Shown in pieces: positions 48,452 through 56,777 of a stretch of 64,000 nt of DNA (positions are counted from its first letter, which is position 1; every line of letters starts with the position of its first letter). Origin of the DNA: Flammeovirga kamogawensis (lineage in GTDB: Bacteria; Bacteroidota; Bacteroidia; Cytophagales; Flammeovirgaceae); contig NZ_CP076128.1 in the NCBI RefSeq assembly GCF_018736065.1, forward strand, positions 248,001 to 312,000. The letters are read 5' to 3'. The position numbers and the translations under genes were made by a program. Under the pieces are notes generated by a model, which did no database searches, had not been told where the DNA came from, and saw nothing but the letters and a program-made list of their open reading frames with translations.

Positions 48452-49354
48452 ATGGTAACAAGACTTTATATTCCCTGGAAACGACTGTTTAAAGATTTAT
48501 GGTTCTCCGTTTTAATAATTACTATATACATGCTGTTTTTATCAATATTAGATGATGAACACATGTTGAGTAACCTTAGTTTACCTTTAGGGATTATTAC
48601 AGTTCCAGGTACCGCAATTTCATTATTATTGGCTTTTAGAACGAATTCATCTTATCAAAGATGGTGGGAAGCAAGAATGGTATGGGGGGCAATTGTCAAC
48701 GACTCAAGGAGTTGGGTGAGACAACTAATGACATTTTCTTCTAGTGATCCTAAAGCTAAGGTGATGATTGTAGAGATGGCATATAGACAATGCGCTTGGT
48801 GTTATGCTTTAACAAGACATTTAAGAAAGCAAGATCCAACCAGAGATATCTCTTCTTTGATTAATAAAAGCGAACTTTCTGCTTTGCAAAAAAGTAAGAA
48901 TGTACCTAACGCATTATTATATTCAAATGCTAAATTGTTGAAACAAATGCACAAGTTAGATTACATTGATAGTTACCAATTAATACAACTTGACCAAACA
49001 CTTACTAATTTAACAGACTCTATGGGTAAGTGTGAACGTATAAAAAACACAGTATTTCCGAGTATGTATACTTTATTACTAGAAATATTAATTTATCTAT
49101 TCATCTTTTCGGTTCCTTATGGGTTAGTAGAAACGAACGGGTTAGTTTTATTAGTTACAAGTTTAACACTGGCAATGGCATTTCTGGTAATTGAAAGAAT
49201 AGCAACGTATTTACAAGATCCATTTGAAAATACCTCTTCTGATACACCAATGTTGACGTTATCTAGAACTATTGAAATAAATATTAAAGATGAATTAGGT
49301 AATGTTGAATTACCGGAACCTTTAAAACCTATTAGACCACATGTAATAATGTAG
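48452..49354 (+). CDS. Second bestrophin-like anion channel
   Basis: 300 aa, inner membrane. Same signatures as the protein at 14215-15282: AFRTNSSYQRWWEARMVWGAIVNDSRSW after TM2 and DPFENTSSDTPMLTLSRTIEINIK near the C-terminus. Membrane segments at about residues 15-35, 42-62, 205-225 and 230-250. It is ~50 residues shorter than its paralogue, mainly in the central helical domain, and closer to the typical bacterial length. Divergent from the large lipoprotein gene; cysQ follows after 101 bases. Its selectivity cannot be predicted. Confidence 0.88.
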   Translation: MVTRLYIPWKRLFKDLWFSVLIITIYMLFLSILDDEHMLSNLSLPLGIITVPGTAISLLLAFRTNSSYQRWWEARMVWGAIVNDSRSWVRQLMTFSSSDPKAKVMIVEMAYRQCAWCYALTRHLRKQDPTRDISSLINKSELSALQKSKNVPNALLYSNAKLLKQMHKLDYIDSYQLIQLDQTLTNLTDSMGKCERIKNTVFPSMYTLLLEILIYLFIFSVPYGLVETNGLVLLVTSLTLAMAFLVIERIATYLQDPFENTSSDTPMLTLSRTIEINIKDELGNVELPEPLKPIRPHVIM

Positions 49355-49455
49355 TCTCTGTTAAAAGGCAACATAGATAAGAGTAGCCCGTATATAGCTT
49401 TAGATTAAAATAAAGTTAACTTTACGGTGAATATTAATAATAGAATACTAAAAAA

Positions 49456-50214
49456 ATGAACTTAGAAGAACTTTCGGAAGATTGTATGACAATTGCGATT
49501 GAAGCTGGACATGCAATTTTAGAAATTTACAAACAAGATGATCTTGGCGTAGAAATTAAATCTGATGATTCTCCATTAACTTTAGCAGATAAAGCTTCTC
49601 ATGAGGTGATTATGAAAGGCCTATCAAAATTTGATTATCCAATCCTTTCTGAAGAAGGCAAAGAAATGTCTTATGATGAGCGTAAAGATTGGACAACTTA
49701 TTGGTGTGTAGATCCTTTAGATGGAACAAAGGAATTTATTAATAGAAACGGTGAGTTTACAGTTAATATAGCCTTGATTTCTGATAAGAAACCTGTTCTA
49801 GGAATTATTTATGTACCTGTTAAAGATACAATCTACATTGGTATAGATGGTGTTGGTGCTAAAAAAGGTGAAGATGGTATTCTTGATCCTATTAAAGTGA
49901 AATGGAAGGATGGTAATAGAATAGCTGTTCGTTCTAAATCTCATGCAAACCCAGCAGAAGAAGAAGTTTTAGAAAAATACAATGTTACAGATGCAATGTC
50001 TGTAGGTAGTTCTTTAAAATTCTGTATGGTAGCTGAAGGTAAAGCTGATGTCTATTATCGTCATGGTCCAACTATGGAGTGGGATACAGCGGCAGGGCAA
50101 GCTGTAGTAGAAGCTGCAGGAGGAACTGTTTATAAAGGTAATACAGAAGATGAATTATTTACATACAATAAAGAAAACTTACTAAATGGAAGTTTCTTGG
50201 TATTAGGTAAATAA
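49456..50214 (+). CDS. cysQ: 3'(2'),5'-bisphosphate nucleotidase CysQ
   Basis: Hydrolyses PAP, the by-product of sulfate assimilation and sulfotransfer. 252 aa, inositol-monophosphatase-like fold, Mg- or Li-sensitive class. Metal-site motifs: ILSEEGKE (first Glu), WCVDPLDGTKEFINRNGEFTVNIALI (the DPxDGT core) and TMEWDTAAGQAVVEAAGG (last Asp). Length and order are standard. With the SulP transporter and the persulfide enzyme 7 kb away it adds to a sulfur theme, but no cysD, cysN or cysH gene is in the window. Confidence 0.93.
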   Translation: MNLEELSEDCMTIAIEAGHAILEIYKQDDLGVEIKSDDSPLTLADKASHEVIMKGLSKFDYPILSEEGKEMSYDERKDWTTYWCVDPLDGTKEFINRNGEFTVNIALISDKKPVLGIIYVPVKDTIYIGIDGVGAKKGEDGILDPIKVKWKDGNRIAVRSKSHANPAEEEVLEKYNVTDAMSVGSSLKFCMVAEGKADVYYRHGPTMEWDTAAGQAVVEAAGGTVYKGNTEDELFTYNKENLLNGSFLVLGK

Positions 50215-50229
50215 TTTTAGTCTAGAAAT

Positions 50230-50270
50230 AAAAAAACGGATGAACTTTTGATTAAGTCATCCGTTTTTTT
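50230..50270. terminator. Bidirectional terminator between cysQ and the Omp85-like gene
   Basis: A 13-bp stem (AAAAAACGGATGA / TCATCCGTTTTTT) flanked by further A and T runs; loop about 13 bases. Confidence 0.9.
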
Positions 50271-50287
50271 GTGGTTATTTTTTACTA

Positions 50288-51490
50288 TTAAAAAGCTTCT
50301 GTCATATTAAAATAGACTAAGTTTTGTTTTGCTAGAGGGTCACGTCCTAAGTCTATTCTAAAGTTCATTCTTGGTTGAACTTGTACACGTAAGCCTGCTC
50401 CAAAGTTTGGTAACAGTCCTCCTGGATGGAATAAATCTGGTCCTACCATACCTGCACCACCCCAAACTGCATAACCTAATTTAGAAATCAATTTTGATTT
50501 TGAATTAAACATTGATCTAAATTCAGCCATTGCAAATGCAGATGTTTTATCTCTGTATTGTCCTAAGTAATATCCCCTTAAATCGAATGGGGAACCAATT
50601 AATGACATATCTGTAAAAGGTACATCACCATAAGATGATCTAATTTTACCAGTCCATGCTAGCACTTTTCTTTTACCTAAAAAGGGTAGAAGTTTATACT
50701 GTCTATACTCAGCAGATAGAAAACCCCATTTAGTATCACTACCCATCCATTGATCGTAATACCTTGCTGTTATATCAAAATAGATACCTTTCCATGCATT
50801 TGCTGGAATATCTCTAGTATCGTAAGAAATCTCAAATCCAATACCAATATTCTGAACGGTCATTCCAGTATCAGTACCACCTTGTTCAATATAAGTAGGA
50901 TCTGAAGCAACCCCAGCAGAGATTTCTGATAAATTTCTATTTGTATAGTCGAAAGAAGGACCAATAAAAAAGTCAGAATCTTTTAAACGGAAAAGAACAG
51001 ACCCGAATATGGCAATAGAATTTTGAAAATATTGAGTAGTAGAGTCACTTCTACTAACACTTTGATTATTTAGAAAGCCAACACCATAGTAATTATCATA
51101 ATTATTTCTGTATTGAACTTGTCCAAAGTATCTAATTTTATCATGATTGAAAAATAACTGTGGTTTAGCAATTAAGTTAAAGCCACCAGAACTTAACCAA
51201 GCACCTGCAATTGGAACTACAGATCTTTTCAGTTCTTTATCATCTTTATCCATTCTAAAAGTAAACAACATACTCATTCCTATTAGAAAGCCATAATCTG
51301 GTGTATATCCAGGGCCTCCTAGGATACTAAAACGTAAGTTTTTTCTTGGTTTACCTGATCTAGTAGTATCAGCATCAATTAAACTTTCTACAGTAGTTGA
51401 GTCTGATGAAGTAGCATCTTGACCAAATACGTTGAATTGAATACAACACAAAAGTGTTACAATAAAGGTTTTTATGAAATGGGATTTCAT
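50288..51490 (-). CDS. BamA/TamA-type (Omp85) barrel protein without POTRA domains
   Basis: 400 aa. Signal peptide to NVFGQ, ~25 polar residues, then a 16-strand-type barrel of the bacterial surface antigen family. Seen: PGYTPDYGFLIGMSM (first strands), VQNIGIGFEISYDTRDIPANAWKGIYFDI, the L6-loop motif region SPFDLRGYYLGQYRD (the DLRGY motif corresponds to the conserved VRGF/Y of Omp85), and a C-terminal aromatic ending NMTEAF. There is no room for POTRA domains. A second such protein is at 61030-62109. Bacteroidota POTRA-less Omp85 proteins are little characterised. Confidence 0.82.
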   Translation of the reverse strand: MKSHFIKTFIVTLLCCIQFNVFGQDATSSDSTTVESLIDADTTRSGKPRKNLRFSILGGPGYTPDYGFLIGMSMLFTFRMDKDDKELKRSVVPIAGAWLSSGGFNLIAKPQLFFNHDKIRYFGQVQYRNNYDNYYGVGFLNNQSVSRSDSTTQYFQNSIAIFGSVLFRLKDSDFFIGPSFDYTNRNLSEISAGVASDPTYIEQGGTDTGMTVQNIGIGFEISYDTRDIPANAWKGIYFDITARYYDQWMGSDTKWGFLSAEYRQYKLLPFLGKRKVLAWTGKIRSSYGDVPFTDMSLIGSPFDLRGYYLGQYRDKTSAFAMAEFRSMFNSKSKLISKLGYAVWGGAGMVGPDLFHPGGLLPNFGAGLRVQVQPRMNFRIDLGRDPLAKQNLVYFNMTEAF

Positions 51491-51740
51491 TATTTTTTTG
51501 ACAGAGTAAAATTATTAATTGCTAAGACTAGATAACAATTGCCATAAGTACTTACTACAATATACAAGACTTTCTCATATTATATTGTAGAACTAAATTA
51601 AAAAATATAAGTACTTGATTCAATACAATCACAAATAGTATAAGTCAAATTTAATAATAGTAATTGAATAAATAGATAATCAAGAACTTTATTAAATAAA
51701 GAATAGGAATAAATATTAAGTATTATAAAATTTTTTAACT
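51491..51740. other. AT-rich region upstream of the Omp85-like gene
   Basis: 250 bases between the Omp85-like start and the first terminator-bearing repeat. Very A+T-rich with no ORF or hairpin that I can support; presumably holds the minus-strand promoter. Confidence 0.4.
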
Positions 51741-51857
51741 AAAAAAGTCTCCCACAAGGTGAGAGACTTTTTAATTCCTTTAATAACCCAAAAACTATTT
51801 CTTATTGTTGTTTTCGTTTACTAATTAATGACAAAAATTTAACTAATGCAAGAAAAA
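51741..51857 (-). repeat. Terminator-bearing direct repeat, copy 1
   Basis: About 117 bases, ~91% identical to copy 2 exactly 201 bases downstream. It starts with a hairpin (AAAAAGTCTC / GAGACTTTTT) whose T tracts allow termination on either strand, followed by a 47-base block (51763 onward) identical in both copies and then a diverging AT-rich tail. It lies past the end of the biotin operon on the minus strand, beyond copy 2. Confidence 0.8.
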
Positions 51858-51941
51858 AATGTATTTATTACATTTTTAGTATTTTTTTATAATAAAATAG
51901 AATGTTTAGAAGATTACGTTGTTGTGAAAAATGTGAAAATA

Positions 51942-52058
51942 AAAAAAGTCCCTCACAAAGTGAGAGACTTTTTAATTCCTTTAATAACCCAAAAACTATT
52001 TCTTATTGCTGTTTTCGAATACTAATTAAAGATAAAAATTTAATTAATACAAGAAATA
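51942..52058 (-). repeat. Terminator-bearing direct repeat, copy 2 (terminator of the bio operon)
   Basis: Second copy of the ~117-base repeat, separated from copy 1 by 84 unrelated bases. The hairpin AGTCCCTCA / TGAGAGACT has one mismatch, at a different stem position from that in copy 1, so each copy has decayed independently from a perfect stem (AGTCTCTCA). On the minus strand it ends in a run of T and is the first terminator after bioA, whose stop is at 52128. Confidence 0.8.
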
Positions 52059-52127
52059 ATATAATTAATCCTTCTTTTGTGGTCAAAAATATGAAATTAA
52101 GAGGATAACAAAGTGTAGAATACACAT

Positions 52128-53453
52128 TTAAAGGGTTGAGACTAAATTATTTGTTTTGTATGTTACTATACCAACTTCAAATACATCAAAAAGTCCGTCG
52201 TAAATTTCATCTAGTTCACTATTTGAAATCACATAAGTAGTATTTATATAAACTGTATTACCTAAGGGACGTAATAATAAATTTCTTTTTAAGAATATAT
52301 CATATAGTTCATCTCTGATAGAATTAAAATATGAAGTTTCTTTTTCAGTATCATATTCTATGGCTAGAATTGTACCTTGTTGCCTTACAGATTTGCAAAA
52401 TTTTGTACCCTTAATTTTTTTACTAAACTCAGTATGTCTATTTATAATATTAGTAATTTGACTTTGTCTTTCATTACTAAGTAGCATTTCTAGACTTTTT
52501 ACGGCTAAAGCACAAGCAATTGGATTACCAGTAAAGGAGTGTCCGTGAAAAAATGTCTTTAATCTATCATCATCTAAATAAGCACTGTATATTTTCTCCG
52601 TACAGATAGTTAAGCTTAATGGCATTAAACCAGCAGTTAACGCCTTAGACATACAGATAATATCTGGAGAATTTTTAGAGAGATAGTTAGTAGCAAAGAG
52701 TTTTCCTGTTCTATAAAAACCTGTCATTACTTCATCAGCAATACAGAGTGTTCCATATTTCTGAGCAATACCAATTAAATCATCCAACCATTCACTTTTG
52801 TACATACGCATTCCTGACGCACCTTGTACAAGAGGCTCAAAAATAAATCCACAAACTTCTTCTGTTTCACAGAGAGATTGCATCTGTGCTTTCACTTCTT
52901 GCCAATTTTCTTCTGTCGGAAATGGGATGAAATCGACATCAAAAAGATAATCATCAAAAGGAGCAGAGAAAGGATTTCGGTCAGCCATTGATAATGCACC
53001 AAAAGTATCTCCATGGTAAGAGCCTTTTATAGCAATTACTTTTTTTCTTTTTGTTTCACCAATATTATAGAAATACTGAATAACCATTTTTATAGCTATT
53101 TCAGTAGATGTACTACCATTGTCTGAAAAAAATACTTTAGAAAATTCACCTGGTAAATGAGGCATTAATTTCTCAGCCAATTGGACTGCAGGCTCATGTG
53201 TAAAACCTGCAAAAATAATATGATCTAGGTTAAGAACTTGCTGTTTTATAGTTTCTGCAAGTTCTTCATTACCATGCCCATGAATGTTTACCCACCAAGA
53301 TGAAATCGCATCAATAATTTCTGTTCCATCTTCTAAAATGATTTTAGACCCTTTTGCACTTTTTACAGGCAGGGGTGGAGGTGCTAAAGTTTGTGGAGTA
53401 AAAGGATGCCAAATATATTGCTTATCACGCTCTGCTAAAGTTAGATTATTCAT
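52128..53453 (-). CDS. bioA: Adenosylmethionine-8-amino-7-oxononanoate aminotransferase
   Basis: Converts KAPA to DAPA with SAM as amino donor in biotin synthesis; PLP-dependent. 441 aa. Seen: the N-terminal DKQYIWHPFTPQ (family hallmark), DAISSWWVNIHGHG, GSYHGDTFGALSMADR, CIADEVMTGFYRTGKLFA (PLP Asp) and CMSKALTAGLMPLSL (PLP Lys), then FFHGHSFTGNPIACA. Last gene of the operon; its ATG lies eight bases inside bioD, so the two are translationally coupled. Confidence 0.96.
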   Translation of the reverse strand: MNNLTLAERDKQYIWHPFTPQTLAPPPLPVKSAKGSKIILEDGTEIIDAISSWWVNIHGHGNEELAETIKQQVLNLDHIIFAGFTHEPAVQLAEKLMPHLPGEFSKVFFSDNGSTSTEIAIKMVIQYFYNIGETKRKKVIAIKGSYHGDTFGALSMADRNPFSAPFDDYLFDVDFIPFPTEENWQEVKAQMQSLCETEEVCGFIFEPLVQGASGMRMYKSEWLDDLIGIAQKYGTLCIADEVMTGFYRTGKLFATNYLSKNSPDIICMSKALTAGLMPLSLTICTEKIYSAYLDDDRLKTFFHGHSFTGNPIACALAVKSLEMLLSNERQSQITNIINRHTEFSKKIKGTKFCKSVRQQGTILAIEYDTEKETSYFNSIRDELYDIFLKRNLLLRPLGNTVYINTTYVISNSELDEIYDGLFDVFEVGIVTYKTNNLVSTL

Positions 53454-54081
53454 GAATTACGGCGTTTAAATGTTGGCTAAGTGTTTGATTTAATTGATTG
53501 GCTAAATCTTTAATTACAGTAGTAGACACCTCATCTAATTGAGGAACTTTAAGTAGGCAAGGTACTTGTGCATGTTTTAATATTATGCTTTCCGTATCCT
53601 CATTTCTTTCTCCATTAAAAACGATCCCTAGCAAATTCAAACCACGTCTCTGTATCTCTTTTATAGATAAAAGAGAATGATTTATACTCCCTAAATACGT
53701 ATTACTCACTAGTACAAGAGGTAGGTTTAATTTTTCTACAATATCAATTACACAATCTTCATCATTTAAAGGAACCATCAATCCTCCAGCACCTTCAATT
53801 ACCAAATTAGCTTTAGTATGTGGAGGTATTTTAATAGAATTTAGTTCCACTTGAACACCTTCTTTCCTTGCAGATGCATGAGGTGACATTGGAAATTTTA
53901 ATAAATAAGCCTCTTTTAATTTCTCTTTTGGTGTAGGAAGGAGTTTATGAACTGTTTCTGTATCTGTAGGAAAACCAGCTTGAATAGGTTTCCAATAATC
54001 AGCATTTAGAGCTTCAGTAAATATTGCAGAGACAACACTTTTTCCGCTATCTGTTCCAATTGCGCTTATAAATATGTTCAT
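53446..54081 (-). CDS. bioD: Dethiobiotin synthetase
   Basis: ATP-dependent carboxylation and ring closure of DAPA to dethiobiotin. 211 aa. P-loop region FISAIGTDSGKSVVSAI, which is shorter than the E. coli GTDTGVGKT loop as is usual in Bacteroidota, the substrate segment DYWKPIQAG, and VIEGAGGLMVPLNDE (the EGAGG motif). One base after the bioC stop and overlapping bioA by eight bases. Confidence 0.95.
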   Translation of the reverse strand: MNIFISAIGTDSGKSVVSAIFTEALNADYWKPIQAGFPTDTETVHKLLPTPKEKLKEAYLLKFPMSPHASARKEGVQVELNSIKIPPHTKANLVIEGAGGLMVPLNDEDCVIDIVEKLNLPLVLVSNTYLGSINHSLLSIKEIQRRGLNLLGIVFNGERNEDTESIILKHAQVPCLLKVPQLDEVSTTVIKDLANQLNQTLSQHLNAVIHE

Positions 54082-54082
54082 T

Positions 54083-54835
54083 TTATTTCTTTTTGGCGAT
54101 GAAAAATAAAGGGTGATACGTTAATGATACCTCATTTAACTCAGTACTAAAATATTGTGTATATTCTTCGTTAAATGCTTGTAATGTCTTTTTATTCCAA
54201 ATTTTTGATGAAGAATTAGAACCACTTACCCCAGTCTTCTTTATGTGTTTTAAAACCGCTGTCCCATCTTTAAACGAACAGTCTTTTTTCCATTCCCAAG
54301 CTGATAGGATATCAAAGCCTTCCTTTTCTAAATGTTCTTTCCAAAAATCGATAGAATAATAGGTAAGACCTTCGTTTAATATACCTTTAATTTGTCGAAA
54401 GTTTTCTAACCCAAATGTAGAGAATGCTAGCACTCCATTGTCAGATAAACTATCATTAATTTTTCTGAACAACTTAGAGATATTTTGCATCCATTGAAAA
54501 GCTGAAGTAGATACTACAATAGAGTTGTTCTTTGGGAACGAAATTTTTTCTGCATCTCCACCGAAAAAGGTTAGTTTATTTTCCTTTAAAAGTTGATGAG
54601 TACAAGAAGTATCTAAATCATTTACAGCATAAGAATGATGAATATGATTTTGTAATTTTTTAGTGAGAAAACCAGAGCCACACCCGATTTCAAAGCAATT
54701 CTCAAAATACTCATCCATAGAAGTTATTTTTTGATATAACTCCTCAGTGATTTCTTTCTGAATAAAAGCTTCCTGATTATATGTACTTACATTTTGTCCA
54801 AAACGTAAAGCCACTTTCTTTTTATCAACTACCAT
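54083..54835 (-). CDS. bioC: Malonyl-ACP O-methyltransferase
   Basis: Caps malonyl-ACP with a methyl group so that fatty-acid synthase can make pimeloyl-ACP, the biotin side-chain precursor. 250 aa class I SAM enzyme: N-terminal KKKVALRFGQNVSTYNQEAFIQ (typical BioC start), motif I CFEIGCGSGFLTKKL, and SFPKNNSIVVSTSAFQWMQNI (the family FDLV.SN.A.QW block, slightly altered). It overlaps the end of bioG by seven bases. Identity is supported by family motifs and by its place between bioG and bioD. Confidence 0.92.
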   Translation of the reverse strand: MVVDKKKVALRFGQNVSTYNQEAFIQKEITEELYQKITSMDEYFENCFEIGCGSGFLTKKLQNHIHHSYAVNDLDTSCTHQLLKENKLTFFGGDAEKISFPKNNSIVVSTSAFQWMQNISKLFRKINDSLSDNGVLAFSTFGLENFRQIKGILNEGLTYYSIDFWKEHLEKEGFDILSAWEWKKDCSFKDGTAVLKHIKKTGVSGSNSSSKIWNKKTLQAFNEEYTQYFSTELNEVSLTYHPLFFIAKKK

Positions 54836-55497
54836 GTTACTTCAGCTTTACAATTGATTAAAGAATCCCAGTTGGTATATTTTGAAAAACCAAAATGCGG
54901 AATCGTATCAACTATTAAATGTTCACTACGATTAGCCCAATGGTTTTCCAAGTTTTTAGGAGGGAAAATTCTATCTTTATTTCCAATTATTGAAAGGTTT
55001 ACCTTAGGAGTATTTTTAATCTGTGGCAATTGCCCTAAAAAGTAAAGTTCTTCTTTAAGATCTTCAATTGCTCTATCAGATACCTTTAAAAAGTGATCTG
55101 ATAACTCTTTGCTTCCACATATTCTGAAAACAAACTTCTTCCAGTTGTTTTCTGTTAGTTGATCATATGTTCCTTGATAAATAGCATTAGGAATACCTTC
55201 TGTGTCATGTATTGGAGTAAATGATCCATTTAGACAAATTAGTTTATCTACAGAAGTTACTTCTGTAAACAACCCAGCTACATGTACTCCAAATGACCAT
55301 GCTATAATAACTTTATTTTTATAATTTTCTACTTCATTCATCAGTATGTCGAATACTAAATTTGAGTAGTGGTAAACCATTATTACATCTTTATTTTCAG
55401 CTTCAAAAGCTGAGAAAAATGAGGGTGATTGTCCCCATCCTGCAAAAAAGATAACAACAGTATCGTTATCTTCCTTCTTTAACCAATGTGTTTTCAT
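54829..55497 (-). CDS. bioG: Pimeloyl-ACP methyl ester esterase, BioG type
   Basis: Removes the methyl cap placed by BioC, releasing pimeloyl-ACP for BioF. 222 aa alpha/beta-hydrolase of the DUF452 family: VIFFAGWGQSPSFF near the N-terminus (family FFaGWG), nucleophile Ser in IIAWSFGVHVAG, acid in IIGNKDRIFPP and His in TIPHFGFSKY. Shorter than BioH and without its lid, which with the WG start supports BioG. Its first 32 bases overlap the 3' end of bioF and its end overlaps bioC by seven, an unusually tight packing. Confidence 0.9.
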   Translation of the reverse strand: MKTHWLKKEDNDTVVIFFAGWGQSPSFFSAFEAENKDVIMVYHYSNLVFDILMNEVENYKNKVIIAWSFGVHVAGLFTEVTSVDKLICLNGSFTPIHDTEGIPNAIYQGTYDQLTENNWKKFVFRICGSKELSDHFLKVSDRAIEDLKEELYFLGQLPQIKNTPKVNLSIIGNKDRIFPPKNLENHWANRSEHLIVDTIPHFGFSKYTNWDSLINCKAEVTW

Positions 55498-56671
55498 GTT
55501 CAGTTTTTTTAGTATGTAGATAGTCTGAAATTAAATCAAGAACCTGATCTATCAGCGCTTCTGTATGATTTACAGTAATGGAAAGCCGTAACCTTGCAGT
55601 ATTTTTTGGAACTGTAGGGTAACGAATAGGAGCACAGTAGATTCCTTCACTTTCTAAATAATTGGCTAACGAAACTGCAGTTTCATTATCCCCTACAAGA
55701 ATAGGCTGTATATACGTATCTGATAAAACAGGAAGATTCCTTTTTTTACAAGCTTTCTTGAAATAAGTAACGAGTTGGAATAAACTATTTCTTAATTTCG
55801 ATTGATTTAATATGTATTGCCAATTATATGTTAGCCACTCTACATTAATAGGAGGTAATGAAGTAGTGTAAATAAATGATCTAGAAGTATTAATCAAGAA
55901 GTCTTTCCATTCTTGAGATAATACAACCAATGCACCAACGCCACCAAGTGCTTTTCCACAAGGAGCAACAATTATATCAACTTTATTTAGAACATCATTC
56001 TCTTCACAAATACCTAAGCCGCTTTTACCAAAAGTACCTATGCTGTGTGCTTCATCTATAATAAGATGAGCATTATACTTTTCTTTTAGTTGAGATAGTA
56101 CTTTGAGATCTGCGGTATCACCATCCATACTAAATAACGCCTCACTAACAATAAAAATACTATTGAATTTATCTTTATTCTTTAGAAGTAGACGTTCTAA
56201 ATGAGAATAATCTAAATGTTTGTAACGTTCAAAATGAGCGTTACTTAATTTAAGACCATCTACTATACTAGCATGGTTTAATTTATCAGATAAAATTAAA
56301 TCTCCTTTTTGAGGAATACTTGATAGAATACCAATGTTAGCATGGTACCCACTATTCATAAATAGACAGGCTTCTTTATGAAATGCTGCTGCTACTTTTT
56401 GCTCAAAATACTCAAAGGCAGAAGCATTCCCTTCTAATAATCTAGATGATGCAGCTCCAAATCCATTAAAATGATTGGAATCTTGTAAAGTGTTTAGAAA
56501 ACTAAAGTAACGGTCTTGATCAGAAGCTATTCCTAAGTAATCATTAGAAATGAAACTGTCGAGTAAAGTACCGTCTTTCTTTATTTTTCCATGATGTTGG
56601 CGGTCAATATTTTTTAATGAACGCCATTGCTCATTCTCTTTGAATGAATCAAGTTGTTGGCTGATGTTCAT
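55466..56671 (-). CDS. bioF: 8-amino-7-oxononanoate synthase
   Basis: Condenses pimeloyl-ACP with alanine to KAPA; PLP enzyme. 401 aa from the ATG at 56671 (a TTG two codons upstream is also open). Seen: FISNDYLGIASD, GFGAASSRLLEGNASAFEYFEQKVA, ACLFMNSGYHANIGILS, LIIDEAHSIGTFGKSGLGICEE, and APCGKALGGVGALV with the PLP Lys in place of the common TLGKA. First gene of the bioFGCDA run; a terminator in the 106-bp gap separates it from bioB, so it may have its own promoter or depend on read-through. Confidence 0.94.
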   Translation of the reverse strand: MNISQQLDSFKENEQWRSLKNIDRQHHGKIKKDGTLLDSFISNDYLGIASDQDRYFSFLNTLQDSNHFNGFGAASSRLLEGNASAFEYFEQKVAAAFHKEACLFMNSGYHANIGILSSIPQKGDLILSDKLNHASIVDGLKLSNAHFERYKHLDYSHLERLLLKNKDKFNSIFIVSEALFSMDGDTADLKVLSQLKEKYNAHLIIDEAHSIGTFGKSGLGICEENDVLNKVDIIVAPCGKALGGVGALVVLSQEWKDFLINTSRSFIYTTSLPPINVEWLTYNWQYILNQSKLRNSLFQLVTYFKKACKKRNLPVLSDTYIQPILVGDNETAVSLANYLESEGIYCAPIRYPTVPKNTARLRLSITVNHTEALIDQVLDLISDYLHTKKTEHENTLVKEGR

Positions 56672-56738
56672 GTTCAAAAAATTTGATATAACAGTAAGTG
56701 CAGTGATTAAAATAGATCACTCCAGAAAAATAAAAAAC

Positions 56739-56770
56739 ATCACGTAGAAGTAGAATAACCTCTACGTGAT
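56739..56770 (-). terminator. Terminator between bioB and bioF
   Basis: A perfect 10-bp stem (ATCACGTAGA / TCTACGTGAT) with a 12-base loop. On the minus strand it is followed by GTTTTTTATTTTT, eight bases beyond the bioB stop. Confidence 0.85.
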
Positions 56771-56777
56771 ATATTAT

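Noticed and set aside
51741-52058. Minimal CRISPR array
   Set aside because: Only two copies, unit of 117 bases with a terminator hairpin, no cas genes.
51902-52108. Plus-strand 68-codon ORF in the bioA downstream region
   Set aside because: It runs through the second terminator hairpin and the duplicated repeat; composition is that of non-coding AT-rich DNA.
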